NCBI GenBank assembly: GCA_964621265.1
Contig: CAZULQ010000002.1
Span: 1 to 64,000 of the forward strand
Source of the DNA: Porcipelethomonas sp964621265
GTDB lineage: Bacteria; Bacillota; Clostridia; Oscillospirales; Ruminococcaceae
Direction: 5' to 3'
DNA length: 64,000 nucleotides
Below are positions 7,474 through 16,646 of the stretch, in pieces. Position numbers and translations under genes: made by a program. The notes beneath the pieces are model-generated. The model was not told the DNA's origin, did no database searches, and saw nothing but the letters and a program-made list of their open reading frames with translations. Every line of letters starts with the position of its first letter. Positions within the stretch are counted from its first letter, which is position 1.

Positions 7474-9276
7474 ATGTCACTGACAAATAATCCTAACGTT
7501 TTAAAATGGGTTGAAGAAATGACAGCCCTTACAAAGCCTGATAAGGTAGTATGGATCGACGGAAGCGCAGAACAGATTGAAGAACTCAAGAAGGAAGCTC
7601 TCTCAACAGGAGAAATGATTGAGCTCAATCAGGAAAAGCTCCCTGGCTGTCTCTACCACAGAACACTTCCAAACGACGTAGCAAGAGTTGAAGACAGAAC
7701 ATTCATCTGCTGCAAGAACAAGGAAGATGCAGGTCCTACAAACTACTGGTGCGATCCTGCTGAAATGTACGCTAAGCTCACACCTATGTATGACGGTGTT
7801 ATGAAGGGCAGAACAATGTATGTTATCCCTTACTCAATGGGTCCTATCGGCTCACCTCTCGCTAAGGTAGGCGTTGAAGTAACAGACTCAATCTACGTTG
7901 TTCTCAACATGAATATCATGACAAGAATGGGTAAGCAGGCATTTGATAACCTCGGCGACACATCAAACGACTTCGTTCGTGGTCTCCACTCAAAGGCTGA
8001 CGTTAACCCTGACAACAGATACATCTGCCACTTCCCTGAAGACAATGCAATCTGGTCAATCAACTCAGCTTACGGCGGTAACGTACTCCTCGGTAAGAAG
8101 TGCTTCGCTCTCAGAATCGCTTCATATCAGGGTAAGAACGAAGGCTGGATGGCTGAACACATGCTTATCCTCGGCGTTAAGAAGCCAAACGGAGAAGTTA
8201 AGTACATCACAGCTGCATTCCCATCAGCATGTGGTAAGACAAACCTTGCTATGCTTATCCCACCAGAGGGCTATAAGAAGGATGGTTATGAAGTATTCAC
8301 AGTTGGTGATGACATTGCATGGATGAAGCAGGGCGAAGACGGCAGACTTTATGCTATCAACCCAGAAAACGGCTTCTTCGGCGTTGCTCCCGGTACAAAC
8401 GCTAAGTCAAACTTCAATGCTCTTGAATCAACAATGAAGGATACAATCTTCACAAACGTTGCTATCAACAATGATGATATGACAGTTTGGTGGGAAGGTC
8501 TTGACAAGAATCCTCCTGCAAACGCAACTGAATGGAAGGGCGAAAAGGTTGACGGCAAGGCATTTACAGCTGACGGCAACAAGCTTGCACATCCAAACTC
8601 AAGATTTACAGCTCCTGCTAAGAACTGCCCATGCATTTCACCTGAATTTGATAACCCGGCTGGTGTTCCTGTATCAGCTATCATCTTCGGCGGCAGAAGA
8701 GCTTCAACAACTCCACTCGTATATCAGTCATTTGACTGGACACACGGCACATATGTAGGTTCAGCTGTTTCATCAGAAACAACAGCTGCTGCAACAGGTG
8801 CTGTAGGCGTTCTCAGACATGACCCAATGGCTATGAAGCCATTCATCGGTTACAATGTTGGTGACTACTGGGCACACTGGCTCGAAATGGGCAAGAAGCT
8901 CGGCGACAACGCTCCTAAGATCTTCAACGTTAACTGGTTCAAGCAGGACGAAAACGGCAACTTCATCTGGCCTGGTTTCGGCGACAACATGAGAGTTCTC
9001 GACTGGATCATCAAGAGATGTGAAGGCGAAATCGACGCTGAAGAAACAGCAATTGGTTATGTTCCAAAGCAGGGTGACATCAACGTTAACGGTATCGAAG
9101 ACGAAGTTACACCTGAAATCATGGAAAAGCTTCTTGCAGTTGACAAGGATCTCTGGACAGCTGAAATTGCTGAAATGAGAAGATATTACAAGGAAGATAT
9201 CGCTGACAAGGGCGGTAAGGTTCCAGCAGAGCTTCTCGAAGAGCTTAACAAGCTTGAAGAAAGACTCAGCAAGTAA
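7474..9276 (+). CDS. pckG: Phosphoenolpyruvate carboxykinase (GTP)
   Basis: The enzyme interconverts oxaloacetate plus GTP with phosphoenolpyruvate, CO2 and GDP in the cytosol. At 600 residues it is the GTP-type, not the ATP-type of about 530. The kinase P-loop FPSACGKTNLAM is at 249-260. The family segment GGRRASTTPLVYQSFDWTHG and the GSAVSSETTAAATGAVG stretch follow near residues 405-450. In fermenting ruminococci the reaction is thought to run towards oxaloacetate, fixing CO2 on the way to malate and succinate. A perfect promoter and a codon bias towards CTC, ATC and AAG suggest high expression. The gene is monocistronic with its own terminator. Confidence 0.97.
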   Translation: MSLTNNPNVLKWVEEMTALTKPDKVVWIDGSAEQIEELKKEALSTGEMIELNQEKLPGCLYHRTLPNDVARVEDRTFICCKNKEDAGPTNYWCDPAEMYAKLTPMYDGVMKGRTMYVIPYSMGPIGSPLAKVGVEVTDSIYVVLNMNIMTRMGKQAFDNLGDTSNDFVRGLHSKADVNPDNRYICHFPEDNAIWSINSAYGGNVLLGKKCFALRIASYQGKNEGWMAEHMLILGVKKPNGEVKYITAAFPSACGKTNLAMLIPPEGYKKDGYEVFTVGDDIAWMKQGEDGRLYAINPENGFFGVAPGTNAKSNFNALESTMKDTIFTNVAINNDDMTVWWEGLDKNPPANATEWKGEKVDGKAFTADGNKLAHPNSRFTAPAKNCPCISPEFDNPAGVPVSAIIFGGRRASTTPLVYQSFDWTHGTYVGSAVSSETTAAATGAVGVLRHDPMAMKPFIGYNVGDYWAHWLEMGKKLGDNAPKIFNVNWFKQDENGNFIWPGFGDNMRVLDWIIKRCEGEIDAEETAIGYVPKQGDINVNGIEDEVTPEIMEKLLAVDKDLWTAEIAEMRRYYKEDIADKGGKVPAELLEELNKLEERLSK

Positions 9277-9294
9277 TTTTCTATATGAAATATT

Positions 9295-9327
9295 AAAGAG
9301 CAGTTCTTTTAGAACTGCTCTTTTTGT
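9295..9327 (+). terminator. Terminator of pckG
   Basis: A perfect 12-bp stem, AAAGAGCAGTTC with GAACTGCTCTTT and a TTTTA loop, followed by TTG. Confidence 0.9.
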
Positions 9328-9621
9328 ATATAAAAGCGGGGGCATGCATAGTGCCAAATCCACATGTAAACTTAATTTTCTTCTCTGACGTGATTGTTCA
9401 CATAAACAAGAATATTTCCGCTTTCTTTGTATGAGCAAAGAAAGCTCCAAAGAAACACAGTTCTTTTCTTTGTTCACACAAAGAAAATGAACCAAAAGAA
9501 ATGTAACGACTTGATAATTTGCAAGATAACTAACCCTCTGCATGCATGGACGGTGCATACTTCGTTCACCTGTTAAAGACACTCTTGTCAGCAAATGTTT
9601 AAATCTTATGCAGCTTACAAA
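9328..9621. repeat. Gene-free spacer with nested palindromes (possible dispersed repeat)
   Basis: No convincing gene lies here. Two perfect 9-bp-arm palindromes occur close together: CTTTCTTTG/CAAAGAAAG at 9421-9444 and TTTTCTTTG/CAAAGAAAA at 9464-9487. Both use the CTTTG/CAAAG core, and further CCAAAG, GGTTC-type and AAAAGAAA fragments surround them. The layout suggests a mobile or dispersed palindromic repeat rather than coding DNA. Only this copy is present in the window. Confidence 0.45.
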
Positions 9622-9649
9622 AAAGGGAGACTTTTTCAAGTCTCCCTTT
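9622..9649 (-). terminator. Terminator of malQ-glgP
   Basis: On the minus strand an AAAGGGAGACTT stem with four loop bases is followed by a run of T, ten bases after the glgP stop. Confidence 0.85.
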
Positions 9650-9658
9650 AATTTTGTA

Positions 9659-11995
9659 TTAAACCTCAACAGTTCCGATGTGCCAGATGTTTTCAGCATA
9701 GTCCTTGATAGTTCTGTCTGAACTGAACTTACCTGCGTTACACATATTGAGCCACATCTTCTTGCCGATAAGCTTCTTGTTACCGAAATCACCGATACAC
9801 TTGAGTTTAACTTCAATATAGTTTTCAAGGTCGCCGATGAGATAGTAGTTATCAGGTGAATGCCATGACGCACCGTCTGTAAGTGCGTAGTAAAGCTCTC
9901 TGAAATAGCCTGTGCCGTCATCTGAAACAGTGCCGTCGATAAGCGCAGAAACTGCCTCTCTGATTTTCGGATTTTCTGAAAGAACCTTACGGCTGTTATA
10001 CTCAGGCATGATTTTCTTTAAGTCTTCAACTCTTGCGCCGAAGATATAGTTGTTTTCTTCGCCTGCCTCCTGAACGATTTCAATGTTAGCGCCGTCATAA
10101 GTTCCGAGTGTTACAGCACCATTGAGCATAAGCTTCATGTTACCTGTACCTGAAGCCTCAGTACCCGCTGTTGAAATCTGTTCTGAAACATCTGCCGCAG
10201 GAATGAGCTTTTCAGCGTATGAAACATTGTAGTTTGAAACAAACACAACCTTTACATACTTTCTTACTTCTTCATCGTTTTCAACGAGCTTAGCGATTTC
10301 GTTGATAAACTTGATGATACCCTTTGCTCTGCGGTAACCGGGAGCAGACTTTGCACCGAAAATGAATGTTACAGGATTCATGCCGATAATTTCGCCCGAC
10401 TTGATGCCGAAGTAGATATAAAGGATTGAGAAAGCATTGAGAAGCTGACGCTTATATTCGTGCAGACGCTTAATCTGAATGTCAAAGATTGAATCAGGGT
10501 CGATTTCAATACCCTCAGTCTGTTTGATATATTCAGCAAGTGCCTTTTTATTGTTCTTCTTGATTTCCATGAATCTGTCGATGATTTTTTCATCATCGGC
10601 ATACTTTTCAAGCTTTTTGAGCTTATCAAGGTCTGTCATCCAGCTGTCGTCACCAACAAGCTCTGTAATCATCTTTGAAAGCTCCTTGTTACAGAGTGCA
10701 AGCCAGCGGCGCTGTGTGATACCATTTGTCTTGTTCTGGAAACGCTCAGGATAAAGCTTATACCAGTCAGCAAGAACTGTATCCTTGAGAATTTCTGTGT
10801 GGATTTCAGCAACACCGTTTACATAAGATGAGCAGTAAACAGCCATGTCAGCCATGTGCACAAGACCGTTTTTCACAATCATGAGCTTTTCGATGTTTTC
10901 CTTTTCAAGATTTTTAGCATAAAGCTCAGCGATAAGCTGTTCATGAATCTGAAGAATGATTGAGTAAATCTCAGGGAGAAGCTCTTCTACGAGTGAGCAG
11001 TCCCACTTTTCAAGTGCTTCAGGCATAACTGTGTGGTTTGTATAGTTGAATACCTTCTTTGTGAGTGCAAAAGCCTTTTCAAATGACATTCCCTCACCTG
11101 TGAGAATTCTGATAAGCTCAGGGATTGAAATTACAGGGTGAGTGTCGTTAAGCTGAATTGTAATGCTGTCAGCAATATTGTCAAGTGAGCCAAAGCGGTC
11201 AAGGTGCTTCTTTGTAATATCCTGAAGTGAAGCACTGCAGAAGAAATACTGCTGCTTGAGTCTGAGCTTCTTACCCTCTCTTGTATCGTCATTAGGATAA
11301 AGAACTCTTGAAATATCCTCGGCTGAAGTCTTTGCCATACTTGCTTCAAGATACTTCTGGTCGTTGAAAAGCTTGAAGTCAAATTCCTCAACTGCCTCTG
11401 ACTGCCAAAGACGGAGTGTGCTTACATGCTTTGTCTTGCAGCCGAAAATCGGCATATCGTATGGCACAGCCTTTACTGTCTGGTCGCTGAATTTTACTTC
11501 AACAGTTTCCTTGTCAAGTCTTACAGACCATGGGTCGCCATACTGTGTCCAGTTATCAGCAGTTTCTGTCTGGAAGCCGTTTTCAATACCCTGCTTGAAA
11601 AGACCGTACTTATATCTGATACCATAGCCGTCAAGCGGAAGATTCATTGACGCCGCACTGTCAAGGAAGCATGCCGCTAAGCGTCCGAGACCGCCGTTAC
11701 CGAGAGCCGCGTCCTCAATTTCTTCAAGCGCTGAAAGACTTGTTCCCATTTCGTTTAAAACTGCTTCTGCGTCGTCATAAAGCCCTAAGCAAAGAAGATT
11801 GTTGAAAACAGCTCTTCCCACTAAAAATTCCATTGAAAAATAGCATGCACGTCTGCTGTAATGATGAGCAGTCTTTGACTTATCCCAGTTTTCCTTAGTG
11901 TATGCTAAAACAGCATCACCGATAGCTGTATGCATATCCTGAGGTGTCTTGCAGTCCTTAAGGGACGCTTTGAGCATTTCTCTGAATTGTTCCAT
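9659..11995 (-). CDS. glgP: Glycogen/starch/maltodextrin phosphorylase
   Basis: The enzyme phosphorolyses alpha-1,4-glucan from the non-reducing end to glucose 1-phosphate. The protein is 778 residues long, near the usual 750-850. Typical segments are HHYSRRACYFSMEFLVGR near the N-terminus, ALGNGGLGRLAACFLDS, QLNDTHPVISIPEL and, near the C-terminus, EASGTGNMKLMLNGA with the pyridoxal-phosphate lysine at about residue 621. It is the second gene of a minus-strand operon, starting 14 bases after malQ. Together the two enzymes degrade stored glycogen or imported maltodextrins. An AAAAGGAG ribosome site precedes the ATG. Confidence 0.97.
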   Translation of the reverse strand: MEQFREMLKASLKDCKTPQDMHTAIGDAVLAYTKENWDKSKTAHHYSRRACYFSMEFLVGRAVFNNLLCLGLYDDAEAVLNEMGTSLSALEEIEDAALGNGGLGRLAACFLDSAASMNLPLDGYGIRYKYGLFKQGIENGFQTETADNWTQYGDPWSVRLDKETVEVKFSDQTVKAVPYDMPIFGCKTKHVSTLRLWQSEAVEEFDFKLFNDQKYLEASMAKTSAEDISRVLYPNDDTREGKKLRLKQQYFFCSASLQDITKKHLDRFGSLDNIADSITIQLNDTHPVISIPELIRILTGEGMSFEKAFALTKKVFNYTNHTVMPEALEKWDCSLVEELLPEIYSIILQIHEQLIAELYAKNLEKENIEKLMIVKNGLVHMADMAVYCSSYVNGVAEIHTEILKDTVLADWYKLYPERFQNKTNGITQRRWLALCNKELSKMITELVGDDSWMTDLDKLKKLEKYADDEKIIDRFMEIKKNNKKALAEYIKQTEGIEIDPDSIFDIQIKRLHEYKRQLLNAFSILYIYFGIKSGEIIGMNPVTFIFGAKSAPGYRRAKGIIKFINEIAKLVENDEEVRKYVKVVFVSNYNVSYAEKLIPAADVSEQISTAGTEASGTGNMKLMLNGAVTLGTYDGANIEIVQEAGEENNYIFGARVEDLKKIMPEYNSRKVLSENPKIREAVSALIDGTVSDDGTGYFRELYYALTDGASWHSPDNYYLIGDLENYIEVKLKCIGDFGNKKLIGKKMWLNMCNAGKFSSDRTIKDYAENIWHIGTVEV

Positions 11996-12009
11996 AATGT
12001 TTCTCCTTT

Positions 12010-13485
12010 TTATCTATTGTACATTTTTCCGAGCTTGCGGATTTTCTTTGCAAGCTTATCGGTAAAATCCGATTTGCGTGTTCTGAACTGCCAGTTTCCG
12101 CCTGTTGTGGACGGTGTGTTCATTCTTGCCGACTGCGGCGAATTCAGAAAGTCCTGCATCTGAGCCACGGCAATCTTTGCTGTTGAAGCCCATGTTGCCT
12201 TTATCATGCCCCATGGAATATGCTTTTTCTTCTTTATGTTGAAGTATTCCATAGTATGCTTTATCGCATCGTCTGATGCCGCCTTCACCCAGCCGCTTAA
12301 GGTTTCGTTATCGTGAGTACCTGTGTAGGCAATGCAGTTTGTATTTTCAAAATTATGAGGGAGATGTTCGTTTTCGCCGCCGCTTCCGAATGCAAACTGT
12401 AAAACCTTCATTCCGGGATAGCCGACGGCTCTGAGCATTTCATGAACGTCCTCTGTAATAAAGCCTAAGTCCTCGGCAATGATGTTAAGGTCGCCTAGTG
12501 TTTTCTGAGCAGTCTTGAAAAGCTCTGCTCCCGGACCCTTTCTCCATTCACCTGTTTCGGCAGTTTCACTTCCGTATGGAATAGCGTAATAGCTTTCAAA
12601 GCCTCTGAAATGGTCGATTCTTACGATATCATAAATCTCAGCTGAGAATTTAAGGCGTTCTGTCCACCATTTATATCCGCTTTTTTTGTGATATTCCCAG
12701 TTATAGAGCGGATTGCCCCAGAGCTGACCTGTCACAGCAAAGTCATCAGGAGGACAACCTGCAACGTCAATCGGCTTCTTTTCCTTGTCAAAAAGGAAAA
12801 GCTCGGGACTTCCCCATGCCTCAACGCTGTCGTATGAAACATAAATCGGCATATCCCCAATAAATTCAATACCCTTGTCATTTACATATTTCTTGAGGTT
12901 ATTCCACTGTTCGAAAAATTTATACTGAATAAACCTGAAAAATTCGACATCCTCAAAAAGCTCCTTTTCCGCCTTTTTCAGAGCGTCCTTGTCACGGAGC
13001 GCAAGCTTTTTGTCCCATTCATACCACGGTTTTCCGTCATTTTTGAACTTAAGCGACATGAAAAGTGCATAGTCATCAATCCATGCTGAATTTTTATCAA
13101 GGAAGTCCTTGTATTTTTTTGTTGTCTTATGCACTGACGACTTATATGCAATTCTCAGTACATTAAAGCAGTTCTCATAAATTGTGCTGTAATTTACCTG
13201 CTTTTCATTATCCTGCCACTTTATCTTATTGTAATCAGTCTTTTTAAGCAGACCCTCTTTTTTCAGTATATCAAAATCTATAAAATAAGGGTTTCCTGCA
13301 TAGACGGAAAATGACTGGTAAGGCGAGTCGCCATAGCTTGTCGGCGAAAGAGGGAGAATCTGCCAGCATTTCACGCCCGATTTTTCGAGGAAATCCGCAA
13401 ATTCAAATGCCGCCTTACCCATTTTTCCGATTCCGTATTCGGAAGGCAGACTTGAAATATGCATTAATATTCCGCTTTTTCTCAT
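12010..13485 (-). CDS. malQ: 4-alpha-glucanotransferase (amylomaltase)
   Basis: This is a GH77 enzyme that transfers alpha-1,4-glucan segments between maltodextrins and frees glucose. Its 491 residues match the short bacterial type. It opens with RKSGILMHISSLPS and carries the family catalytic set: the nucleophile Asp in RIDHFRG (residue 291), the acid/base Glu in IIAEDLG (338) and the transition-state Asp in TGTHDNET (392). It is the first gene of the malQ-glgP operon. It lengthens short dextrins so that the phosphorylase can use them. Confidence 0.97.
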   Translation of the reverse strand: MRKSGILMHISSLPSEYGIGKMGKAAFEFADFLEKSGVKCWQILPLSPTSYGDSPYQSFSVYAGNPYFIDFDILKKEGLLKKTDYNKIKWQDNEKQVNYSTIYENCFNVLRIAYKSSVHKTTKKYKDFLDKNSAWIDDYALFMSLKFKNDGKPWYEWDKKLALRDKDALKKAEKELFEDVEFFRFIQYKFFEQWNNLKKYVNDKGIEFIGDMPIYVSYDSVEAWGSPELFLFDKEKKPIDVAGCPPDDFAVTGQLWGNPLYNWEYHKKSGYKWWTERLKFSAEIYDIVRIDHFRGFESYYAIPYGSETAETGEWRKGPGAELFKTAQKTLGDLNIIAEDLGFITEDVHEMLRAVGYPGMKVLQFAFGSGGENEHLPHNFENTNCIAYTGTHDNETLSGWVKAASDDAIKHTMEYFNIKKKKHIPWGMIKATWASTAKIAVAQMQDFLNSPQSARMNTPSTTGGNWQFRTRKSDFTDKLAKKIRKLGKMYNR

Positions 13486-13594
13486 ATATTATCTCCATTC
13501 TGCCGCATTAAAACGGCTGTAATTGGTATTCTTGAACTGCGCATAATAAACACAGAAAAAAACATAATAAAATCATTAGTAAGGAGTGGTTTTT

Positions 13595-13978
13595 TTGAAT
13601 TTATTTGCAAAAAATATTTTTGTTTTTTTAACAGGCTGTTTCATGTACAGCCTTATAGAAATATCCGCCCGTGGCTACACTCACTGGACAATGACTCTCA
13701 CAGGAGGATTTATTCTTGTGATACTGTTTAAAATGTTCACACACTTAAAGCCTCTTCCGTTCTGGCAGAAATGCCTGCTCGGCTCGGTGATTATAACAGC
13801 AACCGAGTTTACAGTCGGAGTTATCGTCAACATAATTTTAGGCTGGAGAGTATGGGATTATTCGGATATGCCGCTTAATATTCTCGGTCAGATTTGTCTG
13901 CCGTTCAGCATTATGTGGTTTTTTCTGTGCATACCTGCATGCGGCGTCTGTAAAATAATAGAAAAACGACTTTATTAA
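13595..13978 (+). CDS. Small multi-spanning membrane protein, CmpB/PF06541-like
   Basis: A 127-residue protein with about four hydrophobic helices. The FMYSLIEISARGYTHWTMTLTGG segment and the GWRVWDYSDMPLNILGQICL stretch resemble the CmpB-type putative ABC-transporter family (PF06541), whose role is not settled. A GTG at 13586 extends the frame but overlaps the AAGGAG ribosome site. The TTG at 13595 is eight bases behind that site, so I take it as the start. It is divergent from malQ and appears to be expressed alone. Confidence 0.65.
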   Translation: MNLFAKNIFVFLTGCFMYSLIEISARGYTHWTMTLTGGFILVILFKMFTHLKPLPFWQKCLLGSVIITATEFTVGVIVNIILGWRVWDYSDMPLNILGQICLPFSIMWFFLCIPACGVCKIIEKRLY

Positions 13979-14057
13979 ACAGTACCTTATTATTATACAA
14001 TTTTTTTGCGATTTTATCAAGTGGTTACGCAAAAACAATGTATTGTTTTGTCGTCCG

Positions 14058-14086
14058 TTGACAATATCGTTGTAACGTGTTAAAAT
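14058..14086 (+). promoter_or_regulatory. Sigma-A promoter of the first LRR-dockerin gene
   Basis: TTGACA (14058-14063), a 17-bp spacer and TAAAAT (14081-14086) are followed by an AGAGGGG ribosome site. Confidence 0.75.
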
Positions 14087-14120
14087 ATTATCAAATAAAA
14101 TTTATAAGAGGGGTAGTATT

Positions 14121-15122
14121 ATGAAATTCAAATCTAAATTAGTGAGCTTTATTACGAGCGCCATGTGCGCACTTTCGGCATTTTCAGTTATGCCAGCAGG
14201 CGTTTGGGCGGAGGAAGGCACATACGGGGTTCTTACCTATGAAAAAACTGACGCGGACGCAGACGGAACCTTTGATTATATAACAATTACAGGGTGTGAC
14301 GAAACGGCAACGGAAGTTACTGTTCCAAGTGAAATTGAAGGTTTGGCTGTTGAAAGTATAGGTGAGGAATCATTTGTTGACTGTGTAAACCTTGAAAATG
14401 TTGAAATAAGTGAAGGAATAAAAACGATAGAAAAAAACGCTTTTTCTTACTGTACCTCGCTTGAAAGCATAAATCTTCCAAACAGCATTGAGAAATTAGA
14501 GCCATACGCATTTACACATTGTGAAGCACTTAAAAGCATAAAAATCCCCGATAAGATTACAAGAATTTACGAATTAACATTTTTCTTTTGTACATCGCTT
14601 AAGAGTGTAGAATTGCCAGAAAATCTGATGCAGATAGACGGAGGTGCCTTTGAATATTGTTTCAGTCTTGAAAACATTGAAATTCCAAAATCGGTAAAAG
14701 AAATAAAAATAGGTGCTTTTCACGCTTGTACAGCCCTAAAAAATATTACAATTTATAATTCTGACTGCAAAATTTATGATAATGCAGCAACTATATGTAA
14801 TGATTCGAATTGGAATATTGAAACACAGGAACAAACATGTATTTTTGATGGCACAATCCACGGCTATATAAACTCCACAGCACAGACTTATGCTGAAAAA
14901 TATGGCTATAACTTTATAGCGCTCGACGAAAACATCGTAATCTCCAAGGGCGATGTCAACAGAAACGGAACAATCAATCTCTACGACGTTATCGAGGTTG
15001 CAAAGTACATACTGAACATGACAAGCTTTGACAGCGAACAGCTTTCTCTCGGCGATATGAACTCAGACGGCGTTGTAAATCTCTATGACGCAATCGAAAT
15101 CGCTGAAATTATAATGGAATAA
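14121..15122 (+). CDS. Secreted leucine-rich-repeat (BspA-like) protein with C-terminal dockerin
   Basis: Residues 1-30 are a signal peptide ending at VWA. A short domain (about 33-75) precedes five or more BspA/LRR_5 repeats of about 23 residues (about 75-215), each built on the pattern AFxxCxxLxxIxIPxxVxxI. A dockerin closes the protein (about 270-333), with two calcium-loop/helix units: GDVNRNGTINLYDVIEVA and GDMNSDGVVNLYDAIEIA. The dockerin should bind a cohesin of a cellulosome scaffold or the cell surface. The repeats probably bind protein or carbohydrate. No catalytic domain is present. It is a tandem paralogue of the next gene and has its own promoter and terminator. Confidence 0.92.
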   Translation: MKFKSKLVSFITSAMCALSAFSVMPAGVWAEEGTYGVLTYEKTDADADGTFDYITITGCDETATEVTVPSEIEGLAVESIGEESFVDCVNLENVEISEGIKTIEKNAFSYCTSLESINLPNSIEKLEPYAFTHCEALKSIKIPDKITRIYELTFFFCTSLKSVELPENLMQIDGGAFEYCFSLENIEIPKSVKEIKIGAFHACTALKNITIYNSDCKIYDNAATICNDSNWNIETQEQTCIFDGTIHGYINSTAQTYAEKYGYNFIALDENIVISKGDVNRNGTINLYDVIEVAKYILNMTSFDSEQLSLGDMNSDGVVNLYDAIEIAEIIME

Positions 15123-15127
15123 AATGC

Positions 15128-15160
15128 AAGCCGCAGTTTTTATGATTCTGCGGCTTTTTC
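15128..15160 (+). terminator. Terminator of the first LRR-dockerin gene
   Basis: A perfect 9-bp stem, AAGCCGCAG with CTGCGGCTT, followed by TTTC. Confidence 0.8.
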
Positions 15161-15162
15161 TC

Positions 15163-15191
15163 TTGAAAAGCCATGAAAAATATGTTATAAT
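15163..15191 (+). promoter_or_regulatory. Sigma-A promoter of the second LRR-dockerin gene
   Basis: TTGAAA (15163-15168), a 17-bp spacer and TATAAT (15186-15191) begin three bases after the preceding terminator. The ribosome site is GAGAGGGG. Confidence 0.75.
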
Positions 15192-15237
15192 ATATACCAT
15201 ATTCGTTAGTAAAACAGAATCATGAGAGGGGAAAACC

Positions 15238-16506
15238 ATGAAAACCAAAAGAATATTTTCATTTTTAACATCTGCTGTATGCGCAGTTTCACTCGTATCA
15301 GCAACAGCTCTTTCAGTGGGGGCAGACGAATTAATCGACACTCCACTGAAATACGGCGATTTATCCTACGCAAGAATCGATGAGGATGAGGACGGAACTT
15401 TTGACTATATTGAAATCACAGCCTGTGATACGGCGGTAACTGAAATTGAAGTGCCAAGCGAGATTGAAGGTTTGCCTGTTGCTTCAATCGGTGTACACGG
15501 TTTTTCTGCCTGTAGATCACTGGAAACGGTAGTCTTACCTGATACCATTATAAAAATAGGTAACTGTGCTTTTTTTGCCTGCAAATCTCTGAAAAACATA
15601 AATTTACCTGATTCTCTGACAGATATGGACGGAAGTGTTTTTCTTGAGTGCAGCGGTCTTGAAAGCATTGTAATACCAGAAAGTATCACAAACATTAAGG
15701 GTTCAACATTCCATGGATGTTTATCCCTTACAGATATCACAATTCCTGAAAGCGTTGAAAACGTAGGCATGTTTGCATTCAAATACACTCCATGGCTGAA
15801 AAACAAACAGGCTGAAAATCCGCTGGTTATAGTTAATGATGTTTTAGTTGACGGAACAACATGCGAGGGTGACGTTGTAATCCCTGATGGTATCAGAAGA
15901 ATAGCCAATTCTGCATTCAATGATTGTTCAGCACTTACAGATGTAACTATTCCTGACAGCGTTGTCTTCATAGACGAATGGGCGTTCAGCGCTTGTTCAG
16001 GTCTTGAAAACATAAATTTCCCTGACAGTGTTACTGAAATCAAGTGGGGTGCATTCTGGGACTGCACCGGTCTTAAAAATGTTGTGATTCCTGAAAGTGT
16101 TACAGATCTGGGTTGTTATGTATTTGCCGAATGTACAAGCCTTGAAAGTGTAACAATAGAAAATCCTGAATGTTATCTTGATAATGATGAGGGACTGTTC
16201 TCAAATACATACAACGAAGAAGATGACAGTTATTCATTCGACGGCACAATCTATGGCCACTGGGCCTCGACTGCGCACGAATATGCGCTGGAAAACAACA
16301 GAAAGTTTGAGACAATCAACGGAGTTGTGCCTGGAGATATGACAGGTGACAGTCAGCTTAATCTCTATGACGCAATCGAAATTGCAAAATGTATCATGGA
16401 GTCAAGAGAGCTTACTGATGAAGAAAAGGCGATTGCTGATTACAACAGCGACGGCGTTGTAAATCTTTACGACGTAATTGAAATTGCAAAAATAATAATG
16501 GGATAA
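15238..16506 (+). CDS. Secreted leucine-rich-repeat (BspA-like) protein with C-terminal dockerin
   Basis: A longer paralogue of the preceding gene (422 residues). A signal peptide (about 1-28, ending VGA) is followed by the same 40-residue start domain, with the TFDYIEITACD motif, and eight or so LRR_5 repeats (about 80-320). An insertion near 190-220 (TPWLKNKQAENPLVIVNDVLVDG) is typical of BspA-like proteins. The dockerin (about 360-422) has the calcium loops GDMTGDSQLNLYDAIEIA and ADYNSDGVVNLYDVIEIA. The shared dockerin type predicts that both proteins dock to the same cohesin. A role in adhesion or scaffolding at the cellulosome or cell surface is inferred. Confidence 0.92.
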   Translation: MKTKRIFSFLTSAVCAVSLVSATALSVGADELIDTPLKYGDLSYARIDEDEDGTFDYIEITACDTAVTEIEVPSEIEGLPVASIGVHGFSACRSLETVVLPDTIIKIGNCAFFACKSLKNINLPDSLTDMDGSVFLECSGLESIVIPESITNIKGSTFHGCLSLTDITIPESVENVGMFAFKYTPWLKNKQAENPLVIVNDVLVDGTTCEGDVVIPDGIRRIANSAFNDCSALTDVTIPDSVVFIDEWAFSACSGLENINFPDSVTEIKWGAFWDCTGLKNVVIPESVTDLGCYVFAECTSLESVTIENPECYLDNDEGLFSNTYNEEDDSYSFDGTIYGHWASTAHEYALENNRKFETINGVVPGDMTGDSQLNLYDAIEIAKCIMESRELTDEEKAIADYNSDGVVNLYDVIEIAKIIMG

Positions 16507-16512
16507 TCACAG

Positions 16513-16547
16513 AAAACCTCGGATTTGTAGAAATCTGAGGTTTTTTC
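16513..16547 (+). terminator. Terminator of the second LRR-dockerin gene
   Basis: A 14-bp stem, AAAACCTCGGATTT with AAATCTGAGGTTTT (one wobble), has a GTAG loop. Confidence 0.9.
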
Positions 16548-16566
16548 AAAAACTTCATTTTCCCAC

Positions 16567-16595
16567 TTGAAAAATATATCGTAATCTGTTATAAT
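16567..16595 (+). promoter_or_regulatory. Sigma-A promoter of purA
   Basis: TTGAAA (16567-16572), a 17-bp spacer and TATAAT (16590-16595). Confidence 0.75.
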
Positions 16596-16646
16596 ATAAT
16601 TGTATGTGAAAACACATACCGAATATTATTGAAAAGAGGAAAAACC

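Noticed and set aside
8773..9921. 382-codon minus-strand open frame
   Set aside because: It overlaps the ends of both pckG and glgP and the non-coding palindromic spacer. No domain or ribosome site is visible.
15405..16067. 220-codon minus-strand frame in the second LRR gene
   Set aside because: Its periodic sequence only mirrors the leucine-rich repeats on the other strand.
14300..16150. Regular repeats of about 69 bases suggestive of an array
   Set aside because: The period is that of the 23-residue leucine-rich repeats in coding DNA. The units are too diverged, and no constant repeat with variable spacers exists, so this is not a CRISPR array.
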